A stretch of 64,000 bases of DNA, from assembly GCF_011386835.1 (NCBI RefSeq), contig NC_088797.1, positions 95,490,264 to 95,554,263 of the forward strand, read 5' to 3'. Both the position numbers and the translations under genes were made by a program. The notes beneath the pieces are model-generated. The model searched no databases and had not been told where the DNA came from. It saw only the letters and a program-made list of their open reading frames with translations. Every line of letters starts with the position of its first letter. The first letter of the stretch is position 1. This document shows positions 11,096 through 22,751 of the stretch, one piece after another. Origin of the DNA: Chrysemys picta bellii. Taxonomy: Eukaryota; Chordata; Testudines; Emydidae.

Positions 11096-13124
11096 ACATA
11101 TTATATATTTATATAACATAAAATAAGAGAATGGGGTGGGAAAGGGACAAGCAGAGTTATGCATGTTCAGTTAAGTGAGAGCTACAAGCTATTGCAGAAT
11201 AGAAGGATGTGCATATAATACTCTGTAAGAAATGAAAACCAGGATAATAGGACACCCCCACTGTTTTAATGCATTTAAAAATCCTCCCACATAGCAGAAC
11301 CAGTTTTTAAAATGTGTTCTCTTCCATCCACTTGCTAGCTAGCTGTTGTGACGAGATTAAGCCTGACCTACTTACAGGAGAGAAACTGTAACAGATTTAA
11401 GATCTTCGAATGACTTGGAAAGATCTAAAAGCATCTAACCAAGGTCATACTTATAAGAACCTGGTTTATATTGGAACATTTATGGTCCTCCTTTTGAGAA
11501 CTGGGCTTTTTCTGATGATCTAGGGTTGCTATAAGAGGCAGGTTTTCAGATTATTCAAGGTATCCTTGTTTACTTGGATGAGAAGAGCTACTTGATAACT
11601 CTGGAAAGACTGCTGTGAAAAGCCTAAGTATTTTCCATGGATTTAGAAGTCTAAAACCCATAGTAACCTGGAAGGAAAAAGAGCTGTTCTTTGCTTTTTG
11701 TTGGTTTTTAGTTTTCTTTATGACTGTCCCTTTCTTTACATTTCTGCTCCAATATGTATGTATTTAAATGAGTGTCAGTGCTCTTAAACTTCAATCCATG
11801 TTGTTTCTAAGGTTTTACCAACATATCCTAACTTTGGTTTCTGCCTCAGGATCGGTCCTGACTCCAGCCTGAAGCTGACAGTACTTCCCTACCAATCTAC
11901 CAGATCACAAAAGGAGCACCCATTATCCTTTTCCTGCTCCTGTCTTCTCTTACCTGGGTTTTTCTCTGTGTGTCTGCGTTCACTTTGAGAAACTGACTTG
12001 ACAAAACTCATCTCTTTGTAAATAAGCTGAAAATGTTTTGATTGCACTTCAATTACATTTTCATAATTCAGAAGATCATTAAGAAGCAGAGCTTATTTTC
12101 TTTTCCTGTGCACTTAGTAAGTAAAGGTGGGTTAACATCCTGTGCTGTTATTGAAAAGTTAAAGCTGAGAGTATTAAAAAGAACCCTAAAACATAGCCCC
12201 AGCCATGGGAAACAAAGTAACGTCCAATGAAATTGCATATCCTGGCATAGTCTCATGAGTCAACCTTTCAAATTATTGCTGCCAACATTGAAACTGGCTT
12301 AATTGGCTCTTCTTGGAGCAGTACCATTGTCTTCAGTGTACTGGTGTTGTACAGAGTTCCTAGCGTCCATATTCTACTTGCATATTACTTATGACAAATG
12401 GCCTTCCTGGGTCTCTTGTGGGCACTTGAAGTACTATAAGTGTCTAACTGCCACCGCCTCTGTGGTTAAATGCCTTTAACTATAGGGCTCTGTGATTACT
12501 TTTCCAGCTCTTGGCTAAGTTAACTTACAAAAATAAAAAATAGCCTGAAAGCCTTGCTTCAGGAGTGGCTTTTGCCCTGACTGAATTAGGTGTTTCCATT
12601 GCCTAAAAGTGGAAAGGTGTGTTCTAAGGGCAACCATGGTCATTATCTCTGTGGGTAGCACCTGTATAAGCAGCCAAAACCAAGTCACTGCACCATAGCC
12701 AATTTCAGGCGAAAGTAACAAAAGGAATTGTAGTTTTAAAGGGCCCGAAGGGAGAATAATGTGAAGGAATCCCTGGAAAGCAAAGACTTGCAGCATGGAA
12801 TGAAAAGAGTTCTTGTATATGAAAAACATGTGCTAGTACTTTTTTCATCTGCTTGAAATTAAGTACCAGTCCTCCTTTACAAAGGTATAAACTATATCCA
12901 GGATGATGTAGGTTTTGTCTATTTTCATTCCCCTGCCACCCTTCGCACTCTAATGATTTTCTATGCTTGTTGAAAGAGTAAAAGGGTCTTGGTATTAAGA
13001 TCTACAATTAATAAAGGGAACATATTTTGAGCAGTAGAGTGATTCAGTAAGTTTTCTAGAAATAAAAATGATTAGACCTGATCTTCAACAACAATAACAA
13101 TTGTTAATATTTTTTTCTTTTTAT
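11096..13124. other. 2 kb without identifiable features
   Basis: AT-rich sequence with no repeat family I recognise. Open frames of 60-104 codons (for example 12515-12829 minus) lack any domain signal. Confidence 0.4.
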
Positions 13125-13290
13125 TCCCCCATCTGCCTGTATCCATCTGTTGTTTCTTGTCTGATACTTAGATTGTAAGCTTTTGGGGACAAGGACTGTC
13201 TTTTTATTCTGTATTTGTACAGCACCTAGCACAAGGGGTCCTGATCCATGCCTGGACTCCTAGGTACTACAGCAATACTACTAATAATAA
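13125..13290 (+). repeat. Ancient amniote LINE/SINE 3' tail
   Basis: The motif series GATTGTAAGCTTTTGGGGAC, TTGTACAGCACCTAGCACAA and a terminal ACTAATAATAA microsatellite is characteristic of old 3' tails shared by L3/L2-type LINEs and SINEs in amniotes. The family name is from memory and uncertain. Only the tail is present. Confidence 0.6.
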
Positions 13291-13395
13291 TGGTTAGACC
13301 TTTTATATTGAGTTTCATCTGTAGTTATGGTAGATACTTTAATTAATGAGGAAGGCCAAATGGCTATGAATGACAGTCTAATTTCAACATGTTAG

Positions 13396-14130
13396 GGTAT
13401 GTGATGGGATGTCTACCCCACATTGGCAAATAAAGGTTAAAGACCCCTAGGGAGGCTGCGCAAAAAGCAGTCAATAGGAGAGGGGCTGTGAGGAATGGCC
13501 AATCAGAGCCCAGCAGGCCCATATATAAAGAGTCTCAGGTCAGAACAGGGTCAGTAGCTGTCTGGAGCTTGAAGAGAAAGGACTGTGTCTCTAGCAGGCT
13601 GCGAGACCTGCAGCACCTTGGACAGAGCTACTGCTGGCAGGGACCTGGGGAGCAAGAGGAGCTCCTGACTGGCTGCTGAGACTGGGTAGTGACAGGCCTT
13701 AAGGAAGGGCAAAGAAGGTACTAGGGCCATGGGGAAGTGGCCCAGGGAGACATAGCAACAGGGAGAGGAATTTGAGGTGCAGCAGGAGGCTGTGATCCAC
13801 AGGGTCCCTTGGCTGGGACCTGGAGTAGTGGGCGGGCCTAGGTCCCCAACATTCACCACTGGGGAAGTGGCAGGACAAATTACTGAAGTCGCCATTGTGG
13901 AAGTGGCAGGACTAGAAGCTAAAGTCCCCTGGAAGGTGGGAACACAGACAGCGACACAGCTGGAGGGCTGAGTCACAAAGAGGATGCTGTGATTCCAGAG
14001 GCTGAGAGAGGGATTGCAGGCAAACTGCAGAGATCAAGTGATAATGTGCAGACCGCAGATAGGGACATCAGCCTTGAGCTAATCCCCAAAATGGCCATCA
14101 GGAGGTGCCAGTCCAGTGGTGAGTGACACG
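13396..14130 (+). repeat. LTR-like interspersed repeat, boundaries uncertain
   Basis: Starts near TGTGATGGGATGTCTACCCC, includes a TATATAAAGAG box at about 13520 followed by a GC-richer transcript-like segment, and ends near GGTGAGTGACACGC. Composition contrasts sharply with both flanks. It resembles turtle LTR-type repeats and the solo LTR at 55269 in organisation, but I found no target duplication. Open frames of 63-141 codons are chance. Confidence 0.4.
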
Positions 14131-15149
14131 CTCCATGAAAGGGTACAAAATAGTTTTCAAAACTGCAGCTAAAAATGAATTTGCTTTGCAACCTGGATTG
14201 TGAGATTGGATGCCCTGCCACATGGCAACAGAATATATGCTAGTTAGCTGTTAGCGTATATGTCAGCTCTTCGGTTCCAACTGTCATGTCTCTTTGATTC
14301 ATGGGATCACAATACTGGGCAGTATATCAAGATGTAGGTGGTAGGATTAATCCCACATTGGGATTAAGATCACTGTGGGGTAGATGTCACCTAATCTCCC
14401 AATTTCATGTTTGGGAATTAGAGAATATGCCTTTTCCTGGGATGAGGTATCAAACTATCATTCTATGCTAATGAAAAATGTACTGCAGACATTCCCATAT
14501 CTGTTACTGAAAGACGTGGACACTTCCCAGCCCAGTATTTCTGCCAAACTTTAGGTCTGTCTAGACTTTGGGTTTAGCTGGCCCCATTTGGGTATATTAA
14601 AGACACTCAGCGCCCTAAAAGAGGGGGGCAGACAGTGATGGTGTTATTAGTTTAAGAGCCCACACTGTGCTTGTTCTACAAGATGCAATCTGTAGTTAAG
14701 ATGTTCACTGCCTGAAAGGCTGATAAAAGGCAAACAAACTCGGTGGGATGCTCAGACAGTGGCAGGAACTTAGAACTGTTTGAGAAGATTGAAATGGTGA
14801 TGGTGTAACATTGTCAAAGTTTGCCATTCTGGGTCTTGTGGATTTAAAAGACAGCAAAGGTATTGCTGTTCTCCCCCTTTGAGCCATTGTCAGGACCTGT
14901 TGCCCTAAGGTGCTCCTCTAAATTCAACTCAGTAAAGTGACATCTTTTTGGCGATTTGCTAAATAACCTTGTGCCTTTCCTCATTGGTCCGTGCTCACAA
15001 AACATCTGATTAACAGACTTCACTGAAATTCCTGTGGAAATAAAAGGAAATAATTTGAAACAAGTCATGGTGTTCTGTCTGTACTGATTCACTTAATTAT
15101 TATCTTCAACTCCTGATTGCAAGTGAGTTCATAAGAGTCCCTGAATTTC
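14131..15149. other. Unassigned DNA
   Basis: No recognisable repeat or coding signal. A short inverted pair (AATCCCACATTGGGATT, near 14350) is the only structure seen. Confidence 0.4.
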
Positions 15150-15486
15150 TAATGTGCTGGGGGGGGTTGCTCCTCCCCAGCTCCACCCCAGGTTCTGTCT
15201 CAGCTCCACCCCTTCCCTCAAGGCCCTGTCTCCACCCCGCCCCTTCCTTCCCCATTCTGCCCCCTCCCCCCACCAGCACCTCCTGCATGCCACGGAACAG
15301 CTGATTATTGCAGGCGGGAAGCGCTGGTAGGGAGGGGAGGCGCTGATCGGTGGGACTGTCAGCGGGTAGGAGATGCTGGGGGGAGGGATAGGAGCTGATG
15401 GGGGGGCTGCCAGTGGGTGCTCAAGCACCCACCATTCTTTTCCATGGGTGCTCCAGGGCTGGAGCTCCCACTGAGTCGGTGCCTAT
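15150..15486. mobile_element. GC-rich non-autonomous DNA transposon, partial
   Basis: The right terminus GGAGCTCCCACTGAGTCGGTGCCTATG and the inner pair GGGTGCTCAAGCACCCAC / CCATGGGTGCTCCAGGG mark a widespread turtle-type element whose full form begins with the complement (CATAGGCACCGACTC). A core CAGCTGATTATTGCAGGCGGGAAGC is also present. The left terminus is eroded. It directly abuts the CR1 fragment at 15487. Confidence 0.55.
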
Positions 15487-15955
15487 GTGGAAAAATTGGA
15501 AAGAGTCCAGCGGAGCACAACAAAAATGATGAGGGGGCTGGAGCACATGACTTATGAGGAGAGGCTGAGGGAACTGGGATTGTTTATTCTGCAGAAGAGA
15601 AGAATGAGGAGGGATTTGATAGCTGCTTTCAACTACCTGAAAGGGAGTTCCAAAGAGGATGGATCTAGACTGTTCTCAGTGGTACCAGATGACAGAACAA
15701 GGAGTAACAGTCTCAAGTTGCAGTGGGGGAGGTTTAGGTTGGATATTAAGAAAAACTTTTTCACTAGGAGGGTGGTGAAGCACCAGAATGGGTTCCTGAG
15801 GGAGGTGGTGGAATCTCCTTCCTTAGAGCTTTTTAAGGTCAGGCTTGACGAAGCCCTGGCTGGGATGATTTAGTTGGGGATTGGTCCTGCTTTGTGCAGG
15901 GGGTTGGACTAGATGACCTCCTGAGGTCCCTTCCAACCCTGATATTCTATGGTTC
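15487..15955 (+). mobile_element. CR1 LINE 3' end
   Basis: A 128-codon open frame (15487-15873) encodes the CR1 ORF2 C-terminus: MEKLERVQRSTTKMMRGLEH, then [40 protein letters not shown]. The 3' UTR follows with GGTTGGACTAGATGACCTCC and ends TTCTATGGTTC. The 5' truncation falls exactly at the edge of the neighbouring DNA transposon. Well preserved, so comparatively young. Confidence 0.92.
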
Positions 15956-16044
15956 AGAATATAATGGCAAGTAAAGTATTCCAGAAAACTTTTAGGTCTT
16001 GATCCAGTCATCCCTACCAAGGACAAACTACTAGACCCAAACCT

Positions 16045-16270
16045 GAGGAAGGATAGTCCAGTGGTTAGGAGGACACTAGTCTAGGATTTAGAGACCTGCT
16101 CCTCCACAGACTCCCTGTGTGAGTTAGGGCAAGTCACTTTGCCACTCAGTGCCTCCGTTCCCCAGCTATAAAAAGGGGATAATAGTTCTCCTTCCCCACC
16201 TATCTCACAGAGGTCTTATGAAAATAAATTTATTAAAGACTAACAGCTGCTCAAATACTAAGGTAATATG
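16045..16270 (+). repeat. MIR-like tRNA-derived SINE
   Basis: GGATAGTCCAGTGGTTAGGA is a tRNA-like head. It is followed by the CORE-like GTGAGTTAGGGCAAGTCACT, CTCAGTGCCTCCGTTCCCC and AAAAGGGGATAATAGT, the usual order in MIR elements. The tail runs into AT-rich DNA. Diverged and old. Confidence 0.75.
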
Positions 16271-16275
16271 GGCTG

Positions 16276-17178
16276 TATTAGTACCTAAAATCGATCAATC
16301 AAATTTAGTAGCTTGGACAAATCTCTTTATATTTACTACATTTTTTTCACAAACGTTTCTTATACCTGACTCTGAAATCATTCACCTTCCTTAACAATGG
16401 AAGTCATTGCAAAATCAATGAAAACCTACTGACTCATTTCCCTGTACTCTGTTGTCAAGTGCTTTAATCTCAACCAGTACATCCTATGCTCCATATTGTC
16501 TTTTTAGATTGTGCTAGTAAATTCCCAGATATATAGACTAGCTAGCACAACCCCGATACCTTGTTTTCTTCTTGGTTGTATAACTCCACAAATATAAAAT
16601 TATAATGTAAAACAAGGTATCTTACTAAGATTAGTTTTGGTTTATTTTTACTGGCTATTGTAACAATCTGAGAACTTTCTCATATCTTCTGGAAAACTAT
16701 TAAAAATATTGTATTTCGAACCAGTCCTTCTGTCCTGACTATTTCCATTTCCTTGTTACCAATCTCAGTGAAAAAAAAATTTATTCAGCAAGTTCATGAT
16801 TTGTAATTTAGTAATTCAGCACTGCCCCTTCTATGCAGATTACCAGTGCAGCCCAAAATAGTTCATAAAAATTAGAGCTTGCAAGATCAAACCCCTTGAT
16901 TCTAAACTCTTAACTGGTCTCAAAGGGAGAAAGTGATTGAGGAACATTCACCCATCCAAACATGCGGAAAAGTTGGGTTTAATATTGCACCTCTAGAACT
17001 GGAGCAATTAAGATTGAGCTCATTCACTATGAGCCTAGATTTCATTATGGCTAATAACTGTGGTTAATTTCAGGAAAGGTGTCTTGCATATTCTGTCTGT
17101 GGAAATTTCCTTTAAAGTTCTGGCATATGTGAAACAAATAATTTGGGGATGATTTGTTTGTAGTGAACAAGTTCTCCT
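16276..17178. other. AT-rich DNA without identifiable features
   Basis: Nothing recognised. Open frames below 85 codons have no domain signal. Confidence 0.4.
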
Positions 17179-17425
17179 GCAGTATGTCTACACTGCAGCT
17201 GGGAGCAAGCTTCCCAGCCTGGGTAGACAGTCTCGTGCTAGCAGGGCCTTGCTAAAAATAGTAGTGTGAACATTGGGGCACTGACAGAGGCTCAAGCCAC
17301 CTGAGCTCAAGCTCACCCAACCTCCTGGATCCAAGCTCAGGTAGCTAGCCCAAGCCTCCACCAATACCACAATGTTCACATAGCTATTTTTAGTGCAACA
17401 AGTGTGAGCCCAGGCTGCTAGAGGC
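17179..17425. mobile_element. Harbinger-like MITE, right end missing
   Basis: The left terminus AGTATGTCTACACTGCAGCT continues into GGGAGCAAGCTTCCCAGCCT, matching the elements at 1917 and 2301. A complementary internal stretch (TAGCTATTTTTAGTGCAACA) is present near 17380, but the right TIR is absent after GAGCCCAGGCTGCTAGAG. Non-coding. Confidence 0.65.
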
Positions 17426-17989
17426 TGAAACCATGATGACAGCCATATGGTGTGGTAGCTTTCCAGAAGGGGTAGAGTGGGGGAATGGTTGAGACTTGGT
17501 TTGAGACACAGGATAAAGAGAGAAACTTTAGCTGCTAAAGTTCTTGTGGACCTGAAGTGGGAATAGATTCATGTTTGTTTGCTGAAGGTCTTGGACAAAC
17601 AGATAGTAGTCAGAAGATAACCACAGCAGCAAAATATGAACCAGTTGATCTGGTAGATTCTGGCCTAGGATAATCCTTTAAAGATGGGACCTTGTCTAGG
17701 AGAAGAAAAGGTAGGATTGGAGTCCTAAACTGGATAAATCTTGGAAGAGACACTGAACAGTAGCGTCATGAATAAATGAAATGATGTATAGAGTTGCCTC
17801 CCAGGATTAAGCCCGAAGTTATCCTTAAGGACCATCTGAGGAAGTATAGGGAGACAGAACTCCAGCTTGACTACCTCCCCAGCTGGAAACACAATTATAG
17901 AAGCAAAGGCTTAGAGAGCAAAAAAAGAAACAATGGACCCACCACAAGAGTCAATTGAAAGGGGCCCTTCCCAATCTGCTGAGAGAAAA

Positions 17990-18262
17990 TCATAGAAACA
18001 TAGGTCTGGAAGGGACCCCAAAGTCATCAAGTCCAGCCCCCTGCACTGTGGCAGGACCACATAAACCTAGAGCATCCCTGACAGGCGTTTGTCCTTAAAA
18101 ACCTCCAGTGATGGGGATTCCACATGCTCCCTTGGAAGCCTATTCCAAAACTTTACCTGTGTAGTTAGAAAACTTTATCCTATATCTCCCTTGCTGAAGA
18201 TTAAGCCCATTACTTCTTGTCCTACCATCACTGGACATGGAGAACAACTGATCACAGCAATG
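17990..18262 (-). mobile_element. CR1 LINE 3' fragment
   Basis: The plus strand reads AAACATAGGTCTGGAAGGGA, CCAGCCCCCTGCACTGTGGC, then ACCTCCAGTGATGGGGATTC, the complement of the CR1 3' UTR and ORF2 C-terminus. Truncated after about 270 bp. Confidence 0.85.
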
Positions 18263-18284
18263 GGGGGAAACCCTTCCATCGGTA

Positions 18285-18369
18285 GAGGCTGCATCTACTC
18301 TACAGGGTTATGCCAGCATAGCTACAGCGCTGTAGCTATCCCACTACAGTCCCTGTAGTGTAGACATGG
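18285..18369. mobile_element. Short palindromic Harbinger-like MITE
   Basis: GGCTGCATCTACTCTACAGG at the left pairs with CCCTGTAGTGTAGACATGGC at the right; the middle TAGCTACAGCGCTGTAGCTA is itself a perfect palindrome. The flanks tag and taa fit a TWA duplication with one change. About 85 bp, non-coding. Confidence 0.6.
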
Positions 18370-19209
18370 CATAAGTTTAGAATAAAGATGAACAAGTCAG
18401 ATGGCTATTAACAGTAGACTACATTAAGGATGTGAGAGTTGTTGAAAATGATCTCATGACTTAATGGAAAGGTTCTAACTGAAAAAGCCTTTGATTTTTT
18501 TTTTAAAGAGAGCTTAATGGGGATTATCACAGACATTTGATCCTCAGTGCTTTTTACTTTTGCTTAAGGGGGTGAAATTGCTATTCTATGGAAGACAGAT
18601 TGCTTGTTGATTAATTTTCAACCCCTGCATAAAACGGGTACGAAGCAAAGGAGCCTCACATGGCCCTGCAGTGATATATTGTATATCCTCACAGTCTCAA
18701 GGATCTTGCATTAAAGCCATGTGACCTCAAAAGCACCCAGCTTTCCATTATGGGTAAGTCCTAGAGGTGTGATTCATGACTGGTTCTTAAGCATTACAAG
18801 TAAATTTCATTACAAAATCTGACTCAACAAGTTTTGCAATGAAGACCAGTATGGGGTGGAGGAGGACAGATTCCTCCCCTATTCAATACACAAAGCATGT
18901 GACACCTGTGTAACTGGTCTGCAGTTTTTTCTTTGGTCCATGGGCCACCCGTTAGCCTGCAGGATGCCAAAAGCCCATGTCTGCTCTTACAAAATGGTCT
19001 GCCATGAGGCCTGGTTCCACAGTGAACTGCAAAGTTCTTCTTCATGGCCTGACATTGGTGTGAAGTGGTTCCACTGTATTTTGGGCCTCCCACAGGTGGA
19101 AGTATTTCTCCAAAATAACTTCAGTAGAGAAGGGAGACTATAAGAGACTAAAGTGGGGAACTTTCTTAATCAAACCAGTGAGTCTTTTAAGATAAAATGG
19201 TCTGTCTCC
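18370..19209. other. Unassigned DNA
   Basis: No repeat or gene recognised. Two overlapping open frames on opposite strands (18824-19143, under 96 codons) have no domain signal. Confidence 0.4.
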
Positions 19210-20145
19210 TTTAAGAAGTAGTAGGGACCAGAGCTACCCTGTTCTATGACACAGGCCCTTCAAGGTTCCAGGAATTCTGGAGCAGACAAGGGTGTAGGGA
19301 ATGGTAGAAGCAGATGTTGGGAGAGAGGAAGTGGTCCTGAGGTAATAGCTAGCGTCAGAGATGACAGGGAGAGGAGTGGAGGCTACTGTTTATTTAAGGA
19401 CCTGACAGCAGGAGCCTTGTAGTGTAAAGTCGGACAAGACACCCCTCTCTCTCAGCCAACCAGGCCAAGTTCTGAGAAGGAGGGCCACATATAAGCTGCT
19501 TCTTCCCTCTTAATGGGACTAGCAGGAGGAGGACTGCTTCTCTCTCTACCAGCCCAGGGGGAAATGACTGAGGTGGCCTCTAAGTGGTAAGGATGATAAC
19601 TACACCCCAGCAGAGATGTCTGAGAGGAAAGGGCTTTCTCATGAAGGTGGTGTTTTGAATTCTGTTTGTTTGAAAGTCTTTACTGCCAGTCTAGGTGGAA
19701 TGGATACATGTAATTTCAAGGGGTCCGCTGGGAGAGCATGGTTTAGGACTGCATCCTGCCTGAATCACAGGCCCTGATCTAAAGGGAAAGAGTTGTTTTC
19801 CTGGATCAGGGCAGAAGGAGACTGGAGAGAGAGACTCTTCAGAGAGGCCAGGGGCTACAATGGGACTGACAGAAGTCCTTGGCCCAGAGGGAACAGGAGG
19901 TTACCTGGGATCCTGAAGCCTGAAGGAGTGAGTTGGAAGCCCTAACAGGGAGGAATTGGGCCTGAAGAGCCGTTGGAGACTATACTATATAAAGGCTTAA
20001 TAAATTAGACCCCAAGAAAGGAAATGTGCTCTGGACTATGAATATGTTATTGAGAGATCCAGAAGGGAACTGGGGATGAGATGCCTGCAGGGCCATGCCA
20101 TGGGTGGATGTGCTATGGGATGGCACCCAGCCATAGAGGTACATA
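19210..20145 (+). repeat. LTR-like or composite interspersed repeat, boundaries uncertain
   Basis: Purine-rich and compositionally distinct from its flanks. It contains a TATATAAAGG box (near 19985), an AATAAATTAGACC polyadenylation-like motif downstream, and a GGGATGGCACCCAGCCATAG end. The organisation suggests an LTR-type sequence, but termini and target duplication could not be fixed. Not coding. Confidence 0.3.
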
Positions 20146-21930
20146 ACTTTCCAGGTGGTTTTTAACAAAATTAGGATATGATGGTTAAAGAACATGTGTG
20201 TCTAAAAGGTTATAAGAACTCAGTGTAGACTCCAAAATAATCCTAGAAAGTAAAGGCACTTCTGTTATAATGCTGTTTTACTGCATTCTTCAAGTAAAGC
20301 TTACAATTCCATACTGTATATATACAACCTGACAAAGACATTACACATGGACAAAACCTATTTTTCCCAAACCTTGTTCTGAGAAATGATTGAACCATTT
20401 TTGCTTATGGCATCCCCAAAACCTCTGTCCGAGGCAGACACCCAGCATGACAAATTTCAGCCCAAATGACTTAAATTTGACAAAGTTATAAATAATTGAA
20501 AACTGGGTCTTATAATGGGAAGTGATGGGCGATCTTAACATAGATGTCACAATCTATGCTACCTACAATGGGTAAAAAGGGAACGCTGTCCTAGGAATGG
20601 TGTTTGTTGTTTTCTTCATCAGTCAAACACATTCCCTATTACTTTGGTTTCTGCATTGTTACATTTATGCTTAGCCTAGTAATGTTTTTTATTACTCTTG
20701 CATGTCTTAAAGATAAGGTTTAATCACTGTAACCTGGGCAAACCACTGCAGGTGTGAGTGAAAGGCCTTAGACAAAGTCTTAACAAAGTCAGGCTATTTG
20801 CAATATTAAAAAATTAATGAATCATCTTCAGAATTATTCACTCTTAACAATTCCCAGATAATAAAATATTGTGGAACAGGGCATTTTCTTTTTGTCAAGA
20901 ATAATAAATGAATGGAACAATTTCCTGTTAATATATCTCTAACTAGATAGTATGAGTCACTGTGGAGTAGGTGAAGTGGCCTTGCTCTGAGATGTCCATG
21001 ATTTACAGGAGATGTTTTAATAACAAGCTTTCTGCAAGGACTAAGTCCTGTCAGAAAAGCAGTTTACTCTATCTGAAAAACAGATCTAAACCAGGTGAGA
21101 CTCTCCATTAGCATGTACAATACCTAAAGATCTTACCATAGATTGCTCTTTTATGCAGCTTGCTAGTGGTATAAAACACAGCCATTTCAGAGTTTGTTTA
21201 CTTTATGCTACAATCTAATAATGGAAATTAATTATATATCACTAAATGGAATGCATATTGAAACTTCTCTGTTATTTGCAACAAAATTAGAAATAAAACA
21301 AATTATGGGAATTAGATTTACAAGTAATTGAAAGTGCTGCAGAGGCTTAAGTGATTACAGCTTATCTGAACTTCCCAGAAATCGAGTAATGAAGTGGAGT
21401 TCAGCTCTGATCACTGACTTCATTCTTCCAAGGTTTGGTATTTACCTTGCAAATCTTACAGAATGAAACTCTACTCCTTTGGAGATTGGTGGTGGGGAAA
21501 CAAGCCAGATTCTCAGCCCTGTACTGTGCAGGTGGCTCAAATAGAAGACGAACTGCCTGTAACTCCCTAACTGTGGTTCTTCCGACCAGTAGGGGGACCT
21601 CAGCAGGTGAAGCATTGTTCCTCTGTAGGGCTTGCCAAAACATTTCTTAATTGGATTTTTGACTAAATGAAACTTCACAAAAAGTGTCTACTTTCCAAGG
21701 AGAGCATGAATGTATTGTCACAGTAAACTCCTGAAAATAAAAATATTTCAATTCAGGTACCCCACTGCCTTGCCTCATGAGAGCTGCAGTTCAGTTTCCT
21801 CATGACCCCATTCCCTCTTATGGGCTGGTCTCCCCAGCTGGACTACATTGCCTATGATACACTCCCACTAGGGGTGTGATGCAATTGTCTGCCCTCACCA
21901 TGATAAGACTTTAGGCCATCATACAGTATT
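20146..21930. other. 1.8 kb without identifiable features
   Basis: Mostly AT-rich. The stretch 21760-21900 (GAGAGCTGCAGTTCAGTTTC, TGGGCTGGTCTCCCCAGCTG) may be an old interspersed repeat, but I cannot name it. Open frames at 21401-21678 overlap on both strands and carry no domain. Confidence 0.35.
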
Positions 21931-22255
21931 CGTAGAGTTTAAGGCCAGCAGGGACCAGTGGAGCATCTAGTCTGACTTCCTGTATATCACAGGCCATTAC
22001 ATTTCATCCAGGTACCCCTGTACTGAGTCATAACTTGTCTGACTGAAAAATGACTTCCAGAAAGGCATCCAGACTTGATTTGAAGACAGCAAGAGATGGA
22101 GAACCCACCACTTCCCTTGGTAGCTTGTTCCCATGATTAATAACTGTCACTGTCCTTAAAAAAGGAAAAGAAAAAGAAGAAACTATTCCTAAATTCTAGT
22201 TTGAATTTCAGCTTCCAGTCACTGGTTCTTGTTATGCTGGTCTCCACTAGTCTAA
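21931..22255 (-). mobile_element. CR1 LINE 3' fragment, diverged
   Basis: The plus strand reads GAGTTTAAGGCCAGCAGGGA, CATCTAGTCTGACTTCCTGT, ATCACAGGCCATTACATTTC, the complement of a CR1 3' UTR, followed by the complement of the ORF2 C-terminus. It differs in sequence from the 22378 copy, so it belongs to a different CR1 subfamily. Confidence 0.8.
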
Positions 22256-22377
22256 CCAAGGAGCCCAGCCTATAAGGGACAGTGCAAGCATGAGGCACCC
22301 AAACGACAATTCCTGCAAGGTACCAAGGCAGCCATTCTGAATTGAAATTTTCTGAAGGCAACAAGCTCCTTTTCCAG

Positions 22378-22751
22378 TCTGCAGAAGAGAAGAATGAGGG
22401 GGGATTTGATTGCTTCTTTCAACTACCTGAAAGGGGGTTCCAAAGAGGATGGATCTAGACTGTTCTCAGTGGTACCAGATGCAGAACAAGGAGTAATGGG
22501 CTCAAGTTGCAGTGAGGGTGAGGTTTAGGTTGGATATTAGGAAAAACTTTTTCACTAGGAGGGTGGTGAAGCATTGGAATGGGTTACCTAGGGAGGTGGT
22601 GGAATCTCCTTCCTTAGAGGTTTTTAAGATCAGGCTTGACGAAGCCCTGGCTGGGATGATTTAGTTGGGGTTTGGTCCTGCTTTGAGCAGGGGGTTGGAC
22701 TAGATGACCTCCTGAGGTCCCTTCCAACCCTGATATTCTATGATTCTATGA
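22378..22751 (+). mobile_element. CR1 LINE 3' end, well preserved
   Basis: Begins abruptly inside the ORF2 C-terminus (CTGCAGAAGAGAAGAATGAG), continues GGAGGTGGTGGAATCTCCTT and ends with TGATATTCTATGATTCTATG, the canonical CR1 3' octamer repeats. Nearly the same sequence as 15590-15955. A one-base deletion at about 22481 and an insertion near 22515 break the frame. Confidence 0.92.
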